A stretch of DNA of 32,654 nucleotides. It comes from an uncultured Verrucomicrobiota bacterium. GTDB lineage: Bacteria; Verrucomicrobiota; Verrucomicrobiia; Limisphaerales; UBA9464. Made by a program: the position numbers and the translations under genes. Within the stretch, counting starts at the first letter, position 1. Every line of letters starts with the position of its first letter. The notes under the pieces are model-generated. The model saw nothing but the letters and a program-made list of their open reading frames with translations, was not told the DNA's origin and searched no databases. Positions 16,918 to 24,910 of the stretch are shown piece after piece. The DNA lies in contig CAILNN010000270.1 in the NCBI GenBank assembly GCA_903835555.1, positions 1-32,654 on the forward strand, in the 5' to 3' direction.

Positions 16918-19524
16918 ATGCCTTCCCCTTTGCCAACCACCGAACGGACCAAGGGGGCCATTCGGGTCTCCCCTCTATTGACCGAAGCGGCGGGCGGTAC
17001 CCCCGAGCAAGTCCTCACGTCTTGCCGAAGTAGTTGGACGGGACTGACTCAAGATGAAGCATCCGCCCGTTTGGTGGCCTATGGCCCCAATGAGGTCACC
17101 CAGGAAGGCGGCGGTGGATGGTGGATTCGATTCCTAGCAGCCATCCGCAACCCCCTGGTCATCCTTTTGACGGCGCTCGCGGTCGTGTCCGCAGCAACTG
17201 GCGACATTGCCGCCGCCGCCGTCATGGCGGTCATGGTGGTTCTCGGAGTCGGTCTTCGCTTTTTCCAGGAGATAAAGGCCGATGCTGCCGCCGCTCGCCT
17301 CCGCGCGATGATTCATGTCAACGCCACTGTTCTCCGCGACGGACAGGAACAAGACGTGCCGCTGAGTCAGATTGTCCCAGGCGATGTCGTCAAATTGGCG
17401 GCCGGTGACATGATCCCAGGGGATGTTCGCGTGCTCACCGCCAAGGACTTGTTCGTGGTCCAAGCCAGCTTGACGGGCGAATCAATGCCTGCCGAAAAGT
17501 CTGTCCTGGCAGGCCCCTTACCCGGTCGATCGACCCTCGAAATGCCCAACCTCTGTTTCCTGGGAACCAGCGTGGAAAGCGGATCGGCTTTGGTCGTGGT
17601 CGTTGCCACTGGTAAGCAAACCTATTTTGGCAGCATGGCCCATAGCCTGACCGAGGCGGGGACCCCAACCAGCTTCGATCGGGGCGTAAATCGTTTCACT
17701 TGGCTGATGATAATACTCATAGCCATTCTGGTCCCCTTAGTCTTCCTCATCAACGGACTGACCAAGGGGGATTGGAAAGAAGCCTTCTTTTTCTCACTGG
17801 CCGTTGCCGTTGGCCTTACCCCGGAAATGCTACCGATGATCGTTTCGGTCTGTCTTTCCAATGGCGCAGTCGTGCTCTCGCGAAAGAAGGTCATCGTTAA
17901 ACGTCTCAATGCCATTCAAAACCTGGGTGCCATGGACGTCCTGTGCTCCGACAAGACCGGCACGCTCACTCAAGACAAAGTGGTTCTTCGACGTCATACC
18001 AATACGGCCGGAGACGAAGACACCGAGGTTCTCGATCAAGCCTACCTCATCAGCCACTTCCAAACCGGCCTTAAGAACATGCTGGATCGCGCGATCCTGG
18101 AACATGTACGGCTTGAAGAAGAGTCCGGATGGGCCGGTTCAGTCAAAGTCGACGAAGTACCGTTTGATTTTACCCGCCGGATGATGTCCGTCGTCATTCG
18201 CAACCCACGGGACGAATTCCGCTTATTGAGCAAAGGAGCGCCCGAGGAAATCTTCAAGCGATGCACCCAATACGATCTAAAGGGTGTGGTGAAGCCGTTG
18301 GACGCCACCTTTATGGCCACCCTTCAGCAGGAATACGACTCACTCTGCGCCGAAGGATTGCGCGTCCTTGCTGTGGCTTACCGCCCGATGGATGGTCTGC
18401 ATCTGGCTTCCAAACTCGACGAAACGGGACTGATCCTAAAAGGATTCGTCTCTTTTCTGGACCCCCCAAAGGAAACAGCTGGTCCCGCTGTCGCCGCCCT
18501 CTTCGAGCGCGGTATCCGGGTCAAGATTCTCACCGGCGACAACCACTTGGTCACTCGCAAGATTTGCCTTGAGGTCGGCTTGGCAGTCCCACGCGTCGTT
18601 CTGGGCTCAGAAGTGGAGTCCATGTCAGAGGCGGAACTGGCTCTGTGCGCCAAAGAGAATGACGTTTTTGCCCGACTTTCCCCAGGCCATAAACAACGCA
18701 TTATCCGGGCTCTCCAGTCCGCTGGTCATGTGGTCGGTTTCCTCGGCGACGGAATCAACGACGCGCCCGCACTTCGCGCTGCTGACGTCGGCCTCTCCGT
18801 CGATTCGGCAGTCGATATCGCCAAAGAATCAGCCGACATCATTCTATTAGAAAAGAACCTGATGGTGCTGGCCGATGGAGTCGTCGAAGGACGCCGTGTT
18901 TTCGCCAACATCGTCAAATACGTCCGGATGGGTGCCAGTTCAAACTTTGGCAACATGTTCAGCGTCTTGGGAGCCAGCGCCTTCGTCCCATTTGTTCCCA
19001 TGCTCCCGATCCAGGTGCTGACCAATAATCTGCTCTACGATTTTTCCCAAGTTGCCATACCGACGGATCATGTCGATGAGGACCAGGTTAAGCTCCCTCG
19101 CCCATGGCGAATCGACCAGATCACACGCTTTATCCTTTTCATCGGCCCCCTCAGCTCGATCTTCGACTACACTACCTATTTTATCCTGCTCTATCTCTTC
19201 GACTGCTGGAACCCCGCCCACGCGTCCATCTTTCAGACCGGCTGGTTCGTTGAATCCCTCTTCACTCAGACCCTGATCATTCACGTGATTCGCACCAACC
19301 GGATTCCATTTATTCAAAGCCGCGCCAGCGGACCACTCCTCTTCACCACTTTCTTGATTCTCGCCATCGGTCTTTGGCTACCCGTTTCCCCGTTGGCCCA
19401 TGTCCTGGGCTTCGTCCCCTTGCCAATGGCATTCTGGCCGTGGCTGCTGCTGACCGTCGTCCTCTACCTCGGCCTGACCCTGGGCGTAAAAAGTTGGCTC
19501 CATCGCCGCCAATGGATTCAGTAA
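16918..19524 (+). CDS. mgtA: Magnesium-translocating P-type ATPase (MgtA-like)
   Basis: An 868-residue P-type ATPase of the IIIB (magnesium import) type in the inner membrane. Motifs in order are the actuator TGES (186-189), the phosphorylation site DKTGTLT with D345, the nucleotide-domain sequence VPFDFTRRMMSVVIRN, LTGDN, and the hinge GDGINDAPALRAADVGLSVDSAVD. The membrane segment VLTNNLLYDFSQVAIPTDHVD is diagnostic for MgtA/MgtB rather than calcium or sodium pumps. AGGG a few bases upstream supports the ATG. Only 9 bases separate it from the SOUL gene, so there is no room for the long Mg-sensing leader known from Salmonella mgtA directly before it. Confidence 0.93.
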   Translation: MPSPLPTTERTKGAIRVSPLLTEAAGGTPEQVLTSCRSSWTGLTQDEASARLVAYGPNEVTQEGGGGWWIRFLAAIRNPLVILLTALAVVSAATGDIAAAAVMAVMVVLGVGLRFFQEIKADAAAARLRAMIHVNATVLRDGQEQDVPLSQIVPGDVVKLAAGDMIPGDVRVLTAKDLFVVQASLTGESMPAEKSVLAGPLPGRSTLEMPNLCFLGTSVESGSALVVVVATGKQTYFGSMAHSLTEAGTPTSFDRGVNRFTWLMIILIAILVPLVFLINGLTKGDWKEAFFFSLAVAVGLTPEMLPMIVSVCLSNGAVVLSRKKVIVKRLNAIQNLGAMDVLCSDKTGTLTQDKVVLRRHTNTAGDEDTEVLDQAYLISHFQTGLKNMLDRAILEHVRLEEESGWAGSVKVDEVPFDFTRRMMSVVIRNPRDEFRLLSKGAPEEIFKRCTQYDLKGVVKPLDATFMATLQQEYDSLCAEGLRVLAVAYRPMDGLHLASKLDETGLILKGFVSFLDPPKETAGPAVAALFERGIRVKILTGDNHLVTRKICLEVGLAVPRVVLGSEVESMSEAELALCAKENDVFARLSPGHKQRIIRALQSAGHVVGFLGDGINDAPALRAADVGLSVDSAVDIAKESADIILLEKNLMVLADGVVEGRRVFANIVKYVRMGASSNFGNMFSVLGASAFVPFVPMLPIQVLTNNLLYDFSQVAIPTDHVDEDQVKLPRPWRIDQITRFILFIGPLSSIFDYTTYFILLYLFDCWNPAHASIFQTGWFVESLFTQTLIIHVIRTNRIPFIQSRASGPLLFTTFLILAIGLWLPVSPLAHVLGFVPLPMAFWPWLLLTVVLYLGLTLGVKSWLHRRQWIQ

Positions 19525-19688
19525 ATGCGGTACCCCGCCGCTTTTCCCCCCAAACGAAAAATGACAGTTGGATAACCCGGGCGCTGGTTCTGTCCCTTCT
19601 GTGCATCGTTTCTAGATGCATCCAACCTTGTGCAAAGCGATTTCCGTGTCTTGCTGCACGGAATCTCCGCCAAACCGCGCCACCCCAC

Positions 19689-20165
19689 TCAACCCACACT
19701 CCCACCCTGAATCTCCTGCTTGGTCTTCTTCACCAGCCGCACATCTCCAATCACCATCTGTTTGTCCACCGCCTTGCACATGTCATAAACGGTCAGGGCG
19801 GCAACCGATACCGCCGTCAACGCCTCCATTTCAACTCCTGTAGAGGCCGTTATCCGTACGGTAGCTGTTATTTCCAGGCGATCGCGGCTGTCGGGTATCT
19901 TGAAGTCGACATCGCATCCGGTCAGGGGAAGCGGGTGGCATAGGGGAATCAGTTCGCCCGTTCGCTTGGCCGCCATGATTCCCGCCAGTCGGGCCGCCGC
20001 CAATACGTTCCCTTTCGACACTTGGTTGGCCTCGATCAGGTCGAGTGTCGAGATTGCGAGACGTATTTCCCCTCGGGCAATCGCTTCACGTCGTAGGGCC
20101 GGCTTGGCCGAGACATCGACCATGCGCAGATTTCCCTCGGGAGTCAGGTGGGTTAATGAAGACAC
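19689..20165 (-). CDS. moaC: Cyclic pyranopterin monophosphate synthase
   Basis: MoaC forms cyclic pyranopterin monophosphate in molybdenum cofactor synthesis. I start it at a GTG, giving 158 residues with N-terminus [21 protein letters not shown], which lines up with the E. coli start [21 protein letters not shown]. The open frame continues upstream for 40 codons without family similarity. Motifs [38 protein letters not shown] and [25 protein letters not shown] are intact. No other moa gene lies next to it. A MOSC-domain protein, a likely Mo-cofactor user, is encoded 7 kb away. It is divergent from the UreF-like gene. Confidence 0.94.
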   Translation of the reverse strand: MSSLTHLTPEGNLRMVDVSAKPALRREAIARGEIRLAISTLDLIEANQVSKGNVLAAARLAGIMAAKRTGELIPLCHPLPLTGCDVDFKIPDSRDRLEITATVRITASTGVEMEALTAVSVAALTVYDMCKAVDKQMVIGDVRLVKKTKQEIQGGSVG

Positions 20166-20257
20166 TGGGCAAATTGGCCAGGTATTGGGATTGGAGCAAG
20201 CCGAGTCCCTGTCAAAAACGCTCTCGCATCCCCTGGAGTCCGCGGTAAGCTGAGGTC

Positions 20258-20902
20258 GTGATGCGGTCTTCGCCCAAAGCAGCAAGTCCCGATAACTCGG
20301 CCATTTTGTCCGAGGTCAGTGCTTTGGCGGAGCGCATCGGCGCTTCACGGGCATCGTCCGTCTGGTCATCTGAGCCCGATTCCATGCCTATATCCACCCT
20401 CGAAGCCTTAAAATCCTGGGTTGGTCATTACCGGCAAACGGTCTTGGCTCAGCAAGAATGGCCGGTCGTGCTGGAAGCCTGGCATTTGACCAGGAACGGA
20501 AAATCCAGGGACCTCATCCGACTCGATAAGAATTGTGATCGTTGGATGTCGGCCATGCCCTTCAGCGAAGCCAGTCGAGCGGTCGGGCAACGGCAATTGG
20601 GACGATTGCGAGCTTTGCGGGACCAACGAATTATACTCCGGTATTTGGAAGCAATCGAGGCAGGATATGCCAACGGTTGGCACCCGGTTGTCTACGGACT
20701 TTACCTCGCGGTTTTCAGTCTTCCCTTGAGACAAGGGCTTGTGAACTTCGGCGCTCAGACCATGCGTGGCATGGTTCGGGGAGTTTGCCGTGGCCCCCTG
20801 CTGACCGATGACATCATTGAGGACGCCATTGAAAAAGAAGTCGGACTCCTCCCAGGTTCGCTTCCGGAACTTCCCGGAGAACAGTTGTTTCTGAATCGCT
20901 AG
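20258..20902 (+). CDS. UreF-like protein, N-terminus divergent
   Basis: A 214-residue, mostly helical protein. The part from about 48 to 200 follows the pattern of urease accessory protein Ure[19 protein letters not shown], a substrate-like [30 protein letters not shown] (compare the E-A-S-R-x-x-G region of UreF), [36 protein letters not shown], and a closing block before PLLTDD. The UreF N-terminal motif around D-x-x-x-P-x-G-x-x-x-H-S is not seen; the first 45 residues are instead rich in S, A and E. No urease structural or other accessory gene is in the window. The gene ends 23 bases before tcdA. The family assignment is by eye and is moderate at best. Confidence 0.45.
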   Translation: MMRSSPKAASPDNSAILSEVSALAERIGASRASSVWSSEPDSMPISTLEALKSWVGHYRQTVLAQQEWPVVLEAWHLTRNGKSRDLIRLDKNCDRWMSAMPFSEASRAVGQRQLGRLRALRDQRIILRYLEAIEAGYANGWHPVVYGLYLAVFSLPLRQGLVNFGAQTMRGMVRGVCRGPLLTDDIIEDAIEKEVGLLPGSLPELPGEQLFLNR

Positions 20903-20925
20903 GGGAATCGCCAAAGCTCGATGAC

Positions 20926-21783
20926 ATGGGGGAATTCGAAAATCGATTTGGCGGGATCGGTCGCTTATATGGCCAATCAGCCCTGGCAAAATTGGCTTCC
21001 TCCCGCATGATTATCGTCGGGTTGGGCGGCGTGGGAACCTGGGTGGCCGAAGCCTTGGCGCGATCAGGCGTTTCCCACCTTCGGTTGATCGATTTGGATG
21101 AAATCTGCATCAGCAACGTCAATCGGCAGTTGCCCGCCATGGACGGTACCATCGGTCGCGCAAAGGTCGACGTCATGGCGGAACGTCTTCGACAAATCAA
21201 TCCAGCCGGTCATTTCGAGGCCGTCTCCGAATACTTTACCCAAGCATCGGCTGACCGCTTGCTGTGCTTTTCCGGCCTGTCCGGCGACCGTGAGAATGGA
21301 CCGACCGCCATCCACCCGGATTGCGTAATCGACGCCATCGACGCGGTCACCAACAAGTGCCACCTCATCGCCCACTGCCGTGCCAGGGGTATTCCGTGTG
21401 TCAGTTGTGGTGGCGCTGGCGGTAGGCGAGACCCGACCCAAGTGCGTATTGCCGATTTGCACAAAGTGACCCATGACCGACTGCTGAGCGAGGTGCGAAA
21501 GCGATTGCGACAACAGCATGGATTTCCCAGGGATTCATCCCCAATGGGAGTTCCCGCTGTTTATTCCTTGGAGACACCACTCTATCCACAACCGGACGGA
21601 ACGGTCGGAGATCGCCCAATGTCGCCGAGTGAAGGAGTCGGCGGACCTCGCCTCAACTGCAACTGGGGCTATGGCTCGGCGACGCATGTGACTGGGACCT
21701 TTGGTTTCGTGGCCGCAGCGAGGGCCATCGAGACGGTGTTGGGATTGGTGCCAGCTAGTAGCCAATTGCCACCAATCGAGTAG
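20926..21783 (+). CDS. tcdA: tRNA threonylcarbamoyladenosine dehydratase
   Basis: TcdA (CsdL) is an E1-like enzyme that uses ATP to cyclise t6A37 in tRNA to ct6A. The 285-residue protein opens with RFGGIGRLYGQSALAKL, close to the E. coli RFGGTARLYGEKAL, then the nucleotide-binding loop GLGGVG (32-37), LIDLDEICISNVNRQL, VIDAIDAVTNKCHLIAHC, GGAGGRRDPTQVRIADL and a C-terminal GYGSATHVTGTFGFVAAARAIE. These are the family blocks that separate TcdA from ThiF and MoeB. An insertion near residue 118 (SGLSGDRENGPTAIHPD) is not in the E. coli protein. It lies 23 bases after the UreF-like gene. Confidence 0.88.
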   Translation: MGEFENRFGGIGRLYGQSALAKLASSRMIIVGLGGVGTWVAEALARSGVSHLRLIDLDEICISNVNRQLPAMDGTIGRAKVDVMAERLRQINPAGHFEAVSEYFTQASADRLLCFSGLSGDRENGPTAIHPDCVIDAIDAVTNKCHLIAHCRARGIPCVSCGGAGGRRDPTQVRIADLHKVTHDRLLSEVRKRLRQQHGFPRDSSPMGVPAVYSLETPLYPQPDGTVGDRPMSPSEGVGGPRLNCNWGYGSATHVTGTFGFVAAARAIETVLGLVPASSQLPPIE

Positions 21784-21800
21784 TTCTTTCGCGGTGGTTA

Positions 21801-21830
21801 GTTGACAGTCTAGTCAACAATAATTAGATT
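21801..21830 (+). promoter_or_regulatory. TetR-gene promoter with overlapping palindromic operator
   Basis: GTTGAC (21801-21806) and GTCAAC (21813-21818) form a perfect inverted repeat around AGTCTA. The -35 hexamer TTGACA (21802-21807) is inside it, and TAGATT (21825-21830) follows at 17 bases as a reasonable -10. The ATG of the TetR gene is about 47 bases further on. A repressor bound to the palindrome would block the polymerase, as is usual for autoregulated TetR genes. Binding by this protein is an inference. Confidence 0.6.
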
Positions 21831-21877
21831 GATTATCCGCCTACAGTTACTCTCGATTAAATCCTACCCGAATTGCC

Positions 21878-22504
21878 ATGGGACGAACCAGTGACGCCCG
21901 TTCGAAGCTCCTTTCAGCCGCTTTGACTCTTATTTGGCAAAGCAGTTACGGAGCCGTCGGGGTGGATCAAATTTGTGAAGTGGCCGGGGTCAAGAAGGGG
22001 AGCTTTTACTATTTCTTTGCCAGCAAGTCGGAACTGGCAGTCGCAGCCTATGAATCGTATTGGGAGTCCAAGGTGCCGGATATGGAGGCCATCTTTTCAT
22101 CGGAATGTCCTCCCTTGGAACGGATCGAAGGCTTCTGTCGCAAGGGGTACCAGTCACAGCGGGAAATGTTTCAGCGCTACGGCTTTGTAGTCGGATGCCC
22201 CTATGCCAATGTTGGTTCGGAATTGGCCACGCAGGACCCTCGAATTCGAGCCAAGACTCAGGAAATTATGGAGCGCATCCTGGCCTATCTTGAACAGGCT
22301 ATCTCGGATGCCGTGGAGGTCGGCGATGTCGAGAAGCTGAATCCAAAGGAGGCCGCGCGTCAGGTGTATTCGGTGATGCTAGGAGCGTTATTGCGCGCTA
22401 AAGTGGAAAATAACCCGGAAGTCCTAGCCGATTTAGACCGGACCGTCTTGCGCTTGCTCGGAGTCCGCCAAGTCTCAGGACTCCTGACTTCGCGCTACGA
22501 GTGA
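21878..22504 (+). CDS. TetR/AcrR-family transcriptional regulator
   Basis: A 208-residue one-component repressor. The N-terminal helix-turn-helix domain (about 6-55) has the family signature LTLIWQSSYGAVGVDQICEVAGVKKGSFYYFFASKSELAVAAYE. The C-terminal ligand domain carries GFVVGCPYANVGSELATQDPRIR; a cysteine at this place is also found in redox- or electrophile-sensing relatives, but a single residue is not proof of that role. A perfect palindrome overlaps its own promoter, so autoregulation is likely. The neighbours tcdA (upstream) and a 107-residue unknown protein (downstream) give no obvious ligand. Confidence 0.9.
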   Translation: MGRTSDARSKLLSAALTLIWQSSYGAVGVDQICEVAGVKKGSFYYFFASKSELAVAAYESYWESKVPDMEAIFSSECPPLERIEGFCRKGYQSQREMFQRYGFVVGCPYANVGSELATQDPRIRAKTQEIMERILAYLEQAISDAVEVGDVEKLNPKEAARQVYSVMLGALLRAKVENNPEVLADLDRTVLRLLGVRQVSGLLTSRYE

Positions 22505-22644
22505 TGGTGGCGATGGAAAAAAAGCTGGCCCTGCTCCACCTATATCCGGCCTGACCCCAAAGCTCCCCTGAATAGACAAACGGGGTTAGTGGTCTAAGTT
22601 GGGTAGACGACCGGTCGACAAAATTCGAACCTCTGGTTGCTGTT

Positions 22645-22968
22645 ATGCTGTTGCCAAGAAATCTGTTCCACGAGGGGATGCCCTCTTTTATTCAACTCTC
22701 GCCAACTCGCCTCCTCTCCCATGAGGAGGAAGTTCTTCGTGCCCTCAAGGAAACATTGGTGGGGCAACTCAAGGTCGCTTATTCCGGACTCTTGGATGAA
22801 TCCCTCATCCGTCGAGCCGTCAATGAAGCCGACTCCCTGGCTGCATTAACCCCTCAGCCACTCCTTTTCCTCCCCGAATTGGCCACCGAAAAGGCCGCTG
22901 AAACCTGGCAATGGCTCAGCCGCCAACTGGATATCCTGGACCGATCGGTCTTGGTCATCACCGCTTAA
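22645..22968 (+). CDS. Small protein of unknown function
   Basis: I do not recognise this 107-residue protein. It is predicted to be mainly helical and slightly acidic, with a run PTRLLSHEEEVLRALKETLVGQLKVAYSGLLDESLIRRAVNEAD that looks like amphipathic helices and no signal peptide or membrane segment. The start is uncertain: an ATG at 22678, directly after CGAGGGG, would give 96 residues and a better-looking N-terminus (MPSFIQLSPTRLL). The reading frame is supported by its protein-like composition and by its position, ending 40 bases from the convergent rsmB stop. It lies downstream of the TetR gene across a 140-base gap. Confidence 0.6.
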   Translation: MLLPRNLFHEGMPSFIQLSPTRLLSHEEEVLRALKETLVGQLKVAYSGLLDESLIRRAVNEADSLAALTPQPLLFLPELATEKAAETWQWLSRQLDILDRSVLVITA

Positions 22969-23008
22969 TCGCCATTGCCCAGCGGCGTTCGAAACGTCCC
23001 GGGCCGGA

Positions 23009-24304
23009 TCAGAGGCCAGCCCGCTGAAAACTCGCCACAAATGCCCCGTCTACATGGTCGGAAACCGGATGGAGCTGTGTGGAGTTCAAGAGCTGAAGCT
23101 GAGGCACTTCGGCCAAAATCTGGTTGATGACCTCCTGATTCTCTTCTGGCTCCAGGCTGCAAGTGGAATAAACCAGCCGTCCGCCTGGCTTTAGCGCGGA
23201 AAAAGCGTTCTTGATCAAGCGGAGTTGCACCCGACTCAAACGGAGAATTTCTTCCGGTCGAAGCCGCCATCGGAGCTCAATCCTCCGCCTCAAGACCCCG
23301 GTATTCGAGCAGGGGCTATCGACGAGGACCCGATCAAAAGAAGTCGGTGGAATTTCCGCTTTAAGGGTTGAGCGGGCGGTAACGCAAGTCACTCCCAGTC
23401 GCAGACAATTCTCGGTCAAGAGTTCGAGGCGTCCTTGGGATTCGTCGGTGGCAAGAATTTGCCCCACATTTCCCATTGATTGGGCCGCATGGCAGGTCTT
23501 GCCGCCGGGGGCAGCGCAAAGGTCCAGAATGGACTCGCCTGGTTTTGGATCTAGCTCGCGGATGGCCAACAATGTGCTCGGGTCCTGAACGTAAAACCGG
23601 CCTTCCCGAAAACTCGGTAGCGCCGCCATGCTTCCGGGTGGACGAATGGTGAAAACTTGGCCCTCCTCTACCCACGGAAATGACTTGGCCTCATATTCAA
23701 CCCCCTCCGCCTTCCACGCATTCACGAGTGTACCGGAATCCCCCTTGAGCAAATTGCAGCGTACGAAAGTCGGCGGTGGCGAATTATTCCAAGCCAGTAA
23801 CTCTTGAAGTTGGGGTTCGCTCAGCCGCTTGGCCCATCGGGCCACCAACCACTCCGGATGGGACCACCCCAAGGCGGAATTCTCCGATTTCAGGGCCACC
23901 AATTGGGTCTGCAGTCCCGTTCGCTCGCGGCATGCCCGACGCAATACGGCATTTAGAAAACCTCCCAGCGGTTTCGCTCCCATGGTTTGCGCGAGCGCAA
24001 CCGTTTCATTGACCGCCGCAAATTCCGGTATGCGGTCGAGCCAGAACAATTGGTACAACCCCAGTCGAAGCAAAACCCGGGCGGGCGGGGGAGGGGGACG
24101 TTGCACGCCCGCCTTTTCCCCCAGCCAATCCAATGTGCGCTGCCATCGAAGAGTCCCAAAAACCAAATCCTGACATAGCCGCCGATCCACCCCCGCCAAA
24201 GCCATGAATCCCGAATCACGCTCCAATCGATTTTCTAAAAAGTCACCAGGCTCTTCCGCCGCCAGGAGTAGACGGGCGGCAACTCCCCGGGCGTTGGCAA
24301 TCAC
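23009..24304 (-). CDS. rsmB: 16S rRNA m5C967 methyltransferase
   Basis: RsmB methylates C967 of 16S rRNA. The 431-residue protein has the N-terminal NusB-like helical domain (about 1-140, with ANARGVAARLLLAAEE and RRLCQDLVFGTLRWQRTLDW) and a C-terminal Rossmann methyltransferase domain with the SAM motif ILDLCAAPGGKTCHAAQ. Both cysteines of the m5C mechanism are present: C332 in DSPCSNTGVLRRR and C382 in VYSTCSLEPEENQ. Length matches the family. It is divergent from the DUF971 gene across 210 bases that contain two inverted repeats. Confidence 0.94.
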   Translation of the reverse strand: MIANARGVAARLLLAAEEPGDFLENRLERDSGFMALAGVDRRLCQDLVFGTLRWQRTLDWLGEKAGVQRPPPPPARVLLRLGLYQLFWLDRIPEFAAVNETVALAQTMGAKPLGGFLNAVLRRACRERTGLQTQLVALKSENSALGWSHPEWLVARWAKRLSEPQLQELLAWNNSPPPTFVRCNLLKGDSGTLVNAWKAEGVEYEAKSFPWVEEGQVFTIRPPGSMAALPSFREGRFYVQDPSTLLAIRELDPKPGESILDLCAAPGGKTCHAAQSMGNVGQILATDESQGRLELLTENCLRLGVTCVTARSTLKAEIPPTSFDRVLVDSPCSNTGVLRRRIELRWRLRPEEILRLSRVQLRLIKNAFSALKPGGRLVYSTCSLEPEENQEVINQILAEVPQLQLLNSTQLHPVSDHVDGAFVASFQRAGL

Positions 24305-24350
24305 TTGGTAACCATGGGATTAAAGGCGTGGCGAGTCGACGCAAAACTCC

Positions 24351-24388
24351 GGCTCTCAATTTCCCGAAGCGCTGACCGACTGAGAGCC
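24351..24388. promoter_or_regulatory. Inverted repeat in the rsmB-DUF971 divergent gap
   Basis: GGCTCTCA (24351-24358) and TGAGAGCC (24381-24388) form a perfect 8-bp stem with a 22-base loop that contains AGCGCT. It lies 46 bases upstream of rsmB and 127 bases upstream of the DUF971 start. It could be a leader hairpin or a protein-binding site; nothing in the sequence decides. Confidence 0.35.
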
Positions 24389-24449
24389 TCCGTCGAGCCG
24401 TCGGCGGTCCGATTTTTTCTCTGTGGGGGGCCACCCCTCTTTCCCAAGT

Positions 24450-24462
24450 TTAGGAGTCCTAA
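24450..24462. promoter_or_regulatory. 13-bp perfect palindrome, possible operator
   Basis: TTAGGA-G-TCCTAA is a perfect palindrome with a single central base, 53 bases before the DUF971 start. Its short spacer is more typical of a dimeric protein-binding site than of an RNA hairpin. No regulator is identified for it. Confidence 0.35.
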
Positions 24463-24514
24463 GTCTCATGCCGATCCTTGCTCCCGGGCACATCCGCAGT
24501 CAATTTGTCAATCC

Positions 24515-24826
24515 ATGTCGCCCTTAGACGTCACCCCCTTTGACCGTGAACTCGCCATCCGATGGGATGAAGGCAACGAATCCTTTATCGCTCTCGAGAC
24601 ATTGCGCCGCTTTTGTCCCTGCGCCAGTTGCGCCGGTGAACAAGATATCCTCGGGAACACCTATCGAGCCCCTTCTAGGCCCTACGCGTCCAATGCGTTC
24701 ACCTTGGCTGGCTTTAGCCGGGTCGGCGGTTACGGCGTCCAACCCGTTTGGGCCGACGGCCATGCCACCGGCATCTACACATGGGAGTATCTCCAACGCC
24801 TAGCCGCTGCCGACCTCAAGGGCTGA
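24515..24826 (+). CDS. DUF971 (gamma-butyrobetaine hydroxylase-like N-terminal domain) protein
   Basis: A 103-residue protein made of the DUF971 domain alone. Typical blocks are ELAIRWDEGNESFIALETLRRFCPCASCAGE, with the closely spaced cysteines CPCASC that may bind metal, and GYGVQPVWADGHATGIYTWEYLQRLA. Stand-alone DUF971 proteins are often encoded near iron-sulfur carrier genes, but none is seen here, so the role is open. The frame is open for 70 codons upstream without domain similarity; this ATG fits the usual domain start. Confidence 0.85.
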   Translation: MSPLDVTPFDRELAIRWDEGNESFIALETLRRFCPCASCAGEQDILGNTYRAPSRPYASNAFTLAGFSRVGGYGVQPVWADGHATGIYTWEYLQRLAAADLKG

Positions 24827-24910
24827 GACCCCGACTCTTCCAATCCCCAATCAGGATCGCACGCCCTAAGGACACTTGCCTCGCCGAACCTTTCACCCCA
24901 GTTTCCCGCT

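Noticed and set aside
19525-19688. Terminator between convergent mgtA and moaC
   Set aside because: Only 5-bp stems with long loops (for example GCATC/GATGC, CCGTG/CACGG) and no T run; not convincing.
22604-22619. GACCGGTC palindrome near 22608 as a regulatory site
   Set aside because: Short self-complementary GC octamers are expected by chance in this GC-rich DNA; no further symmetry around it.
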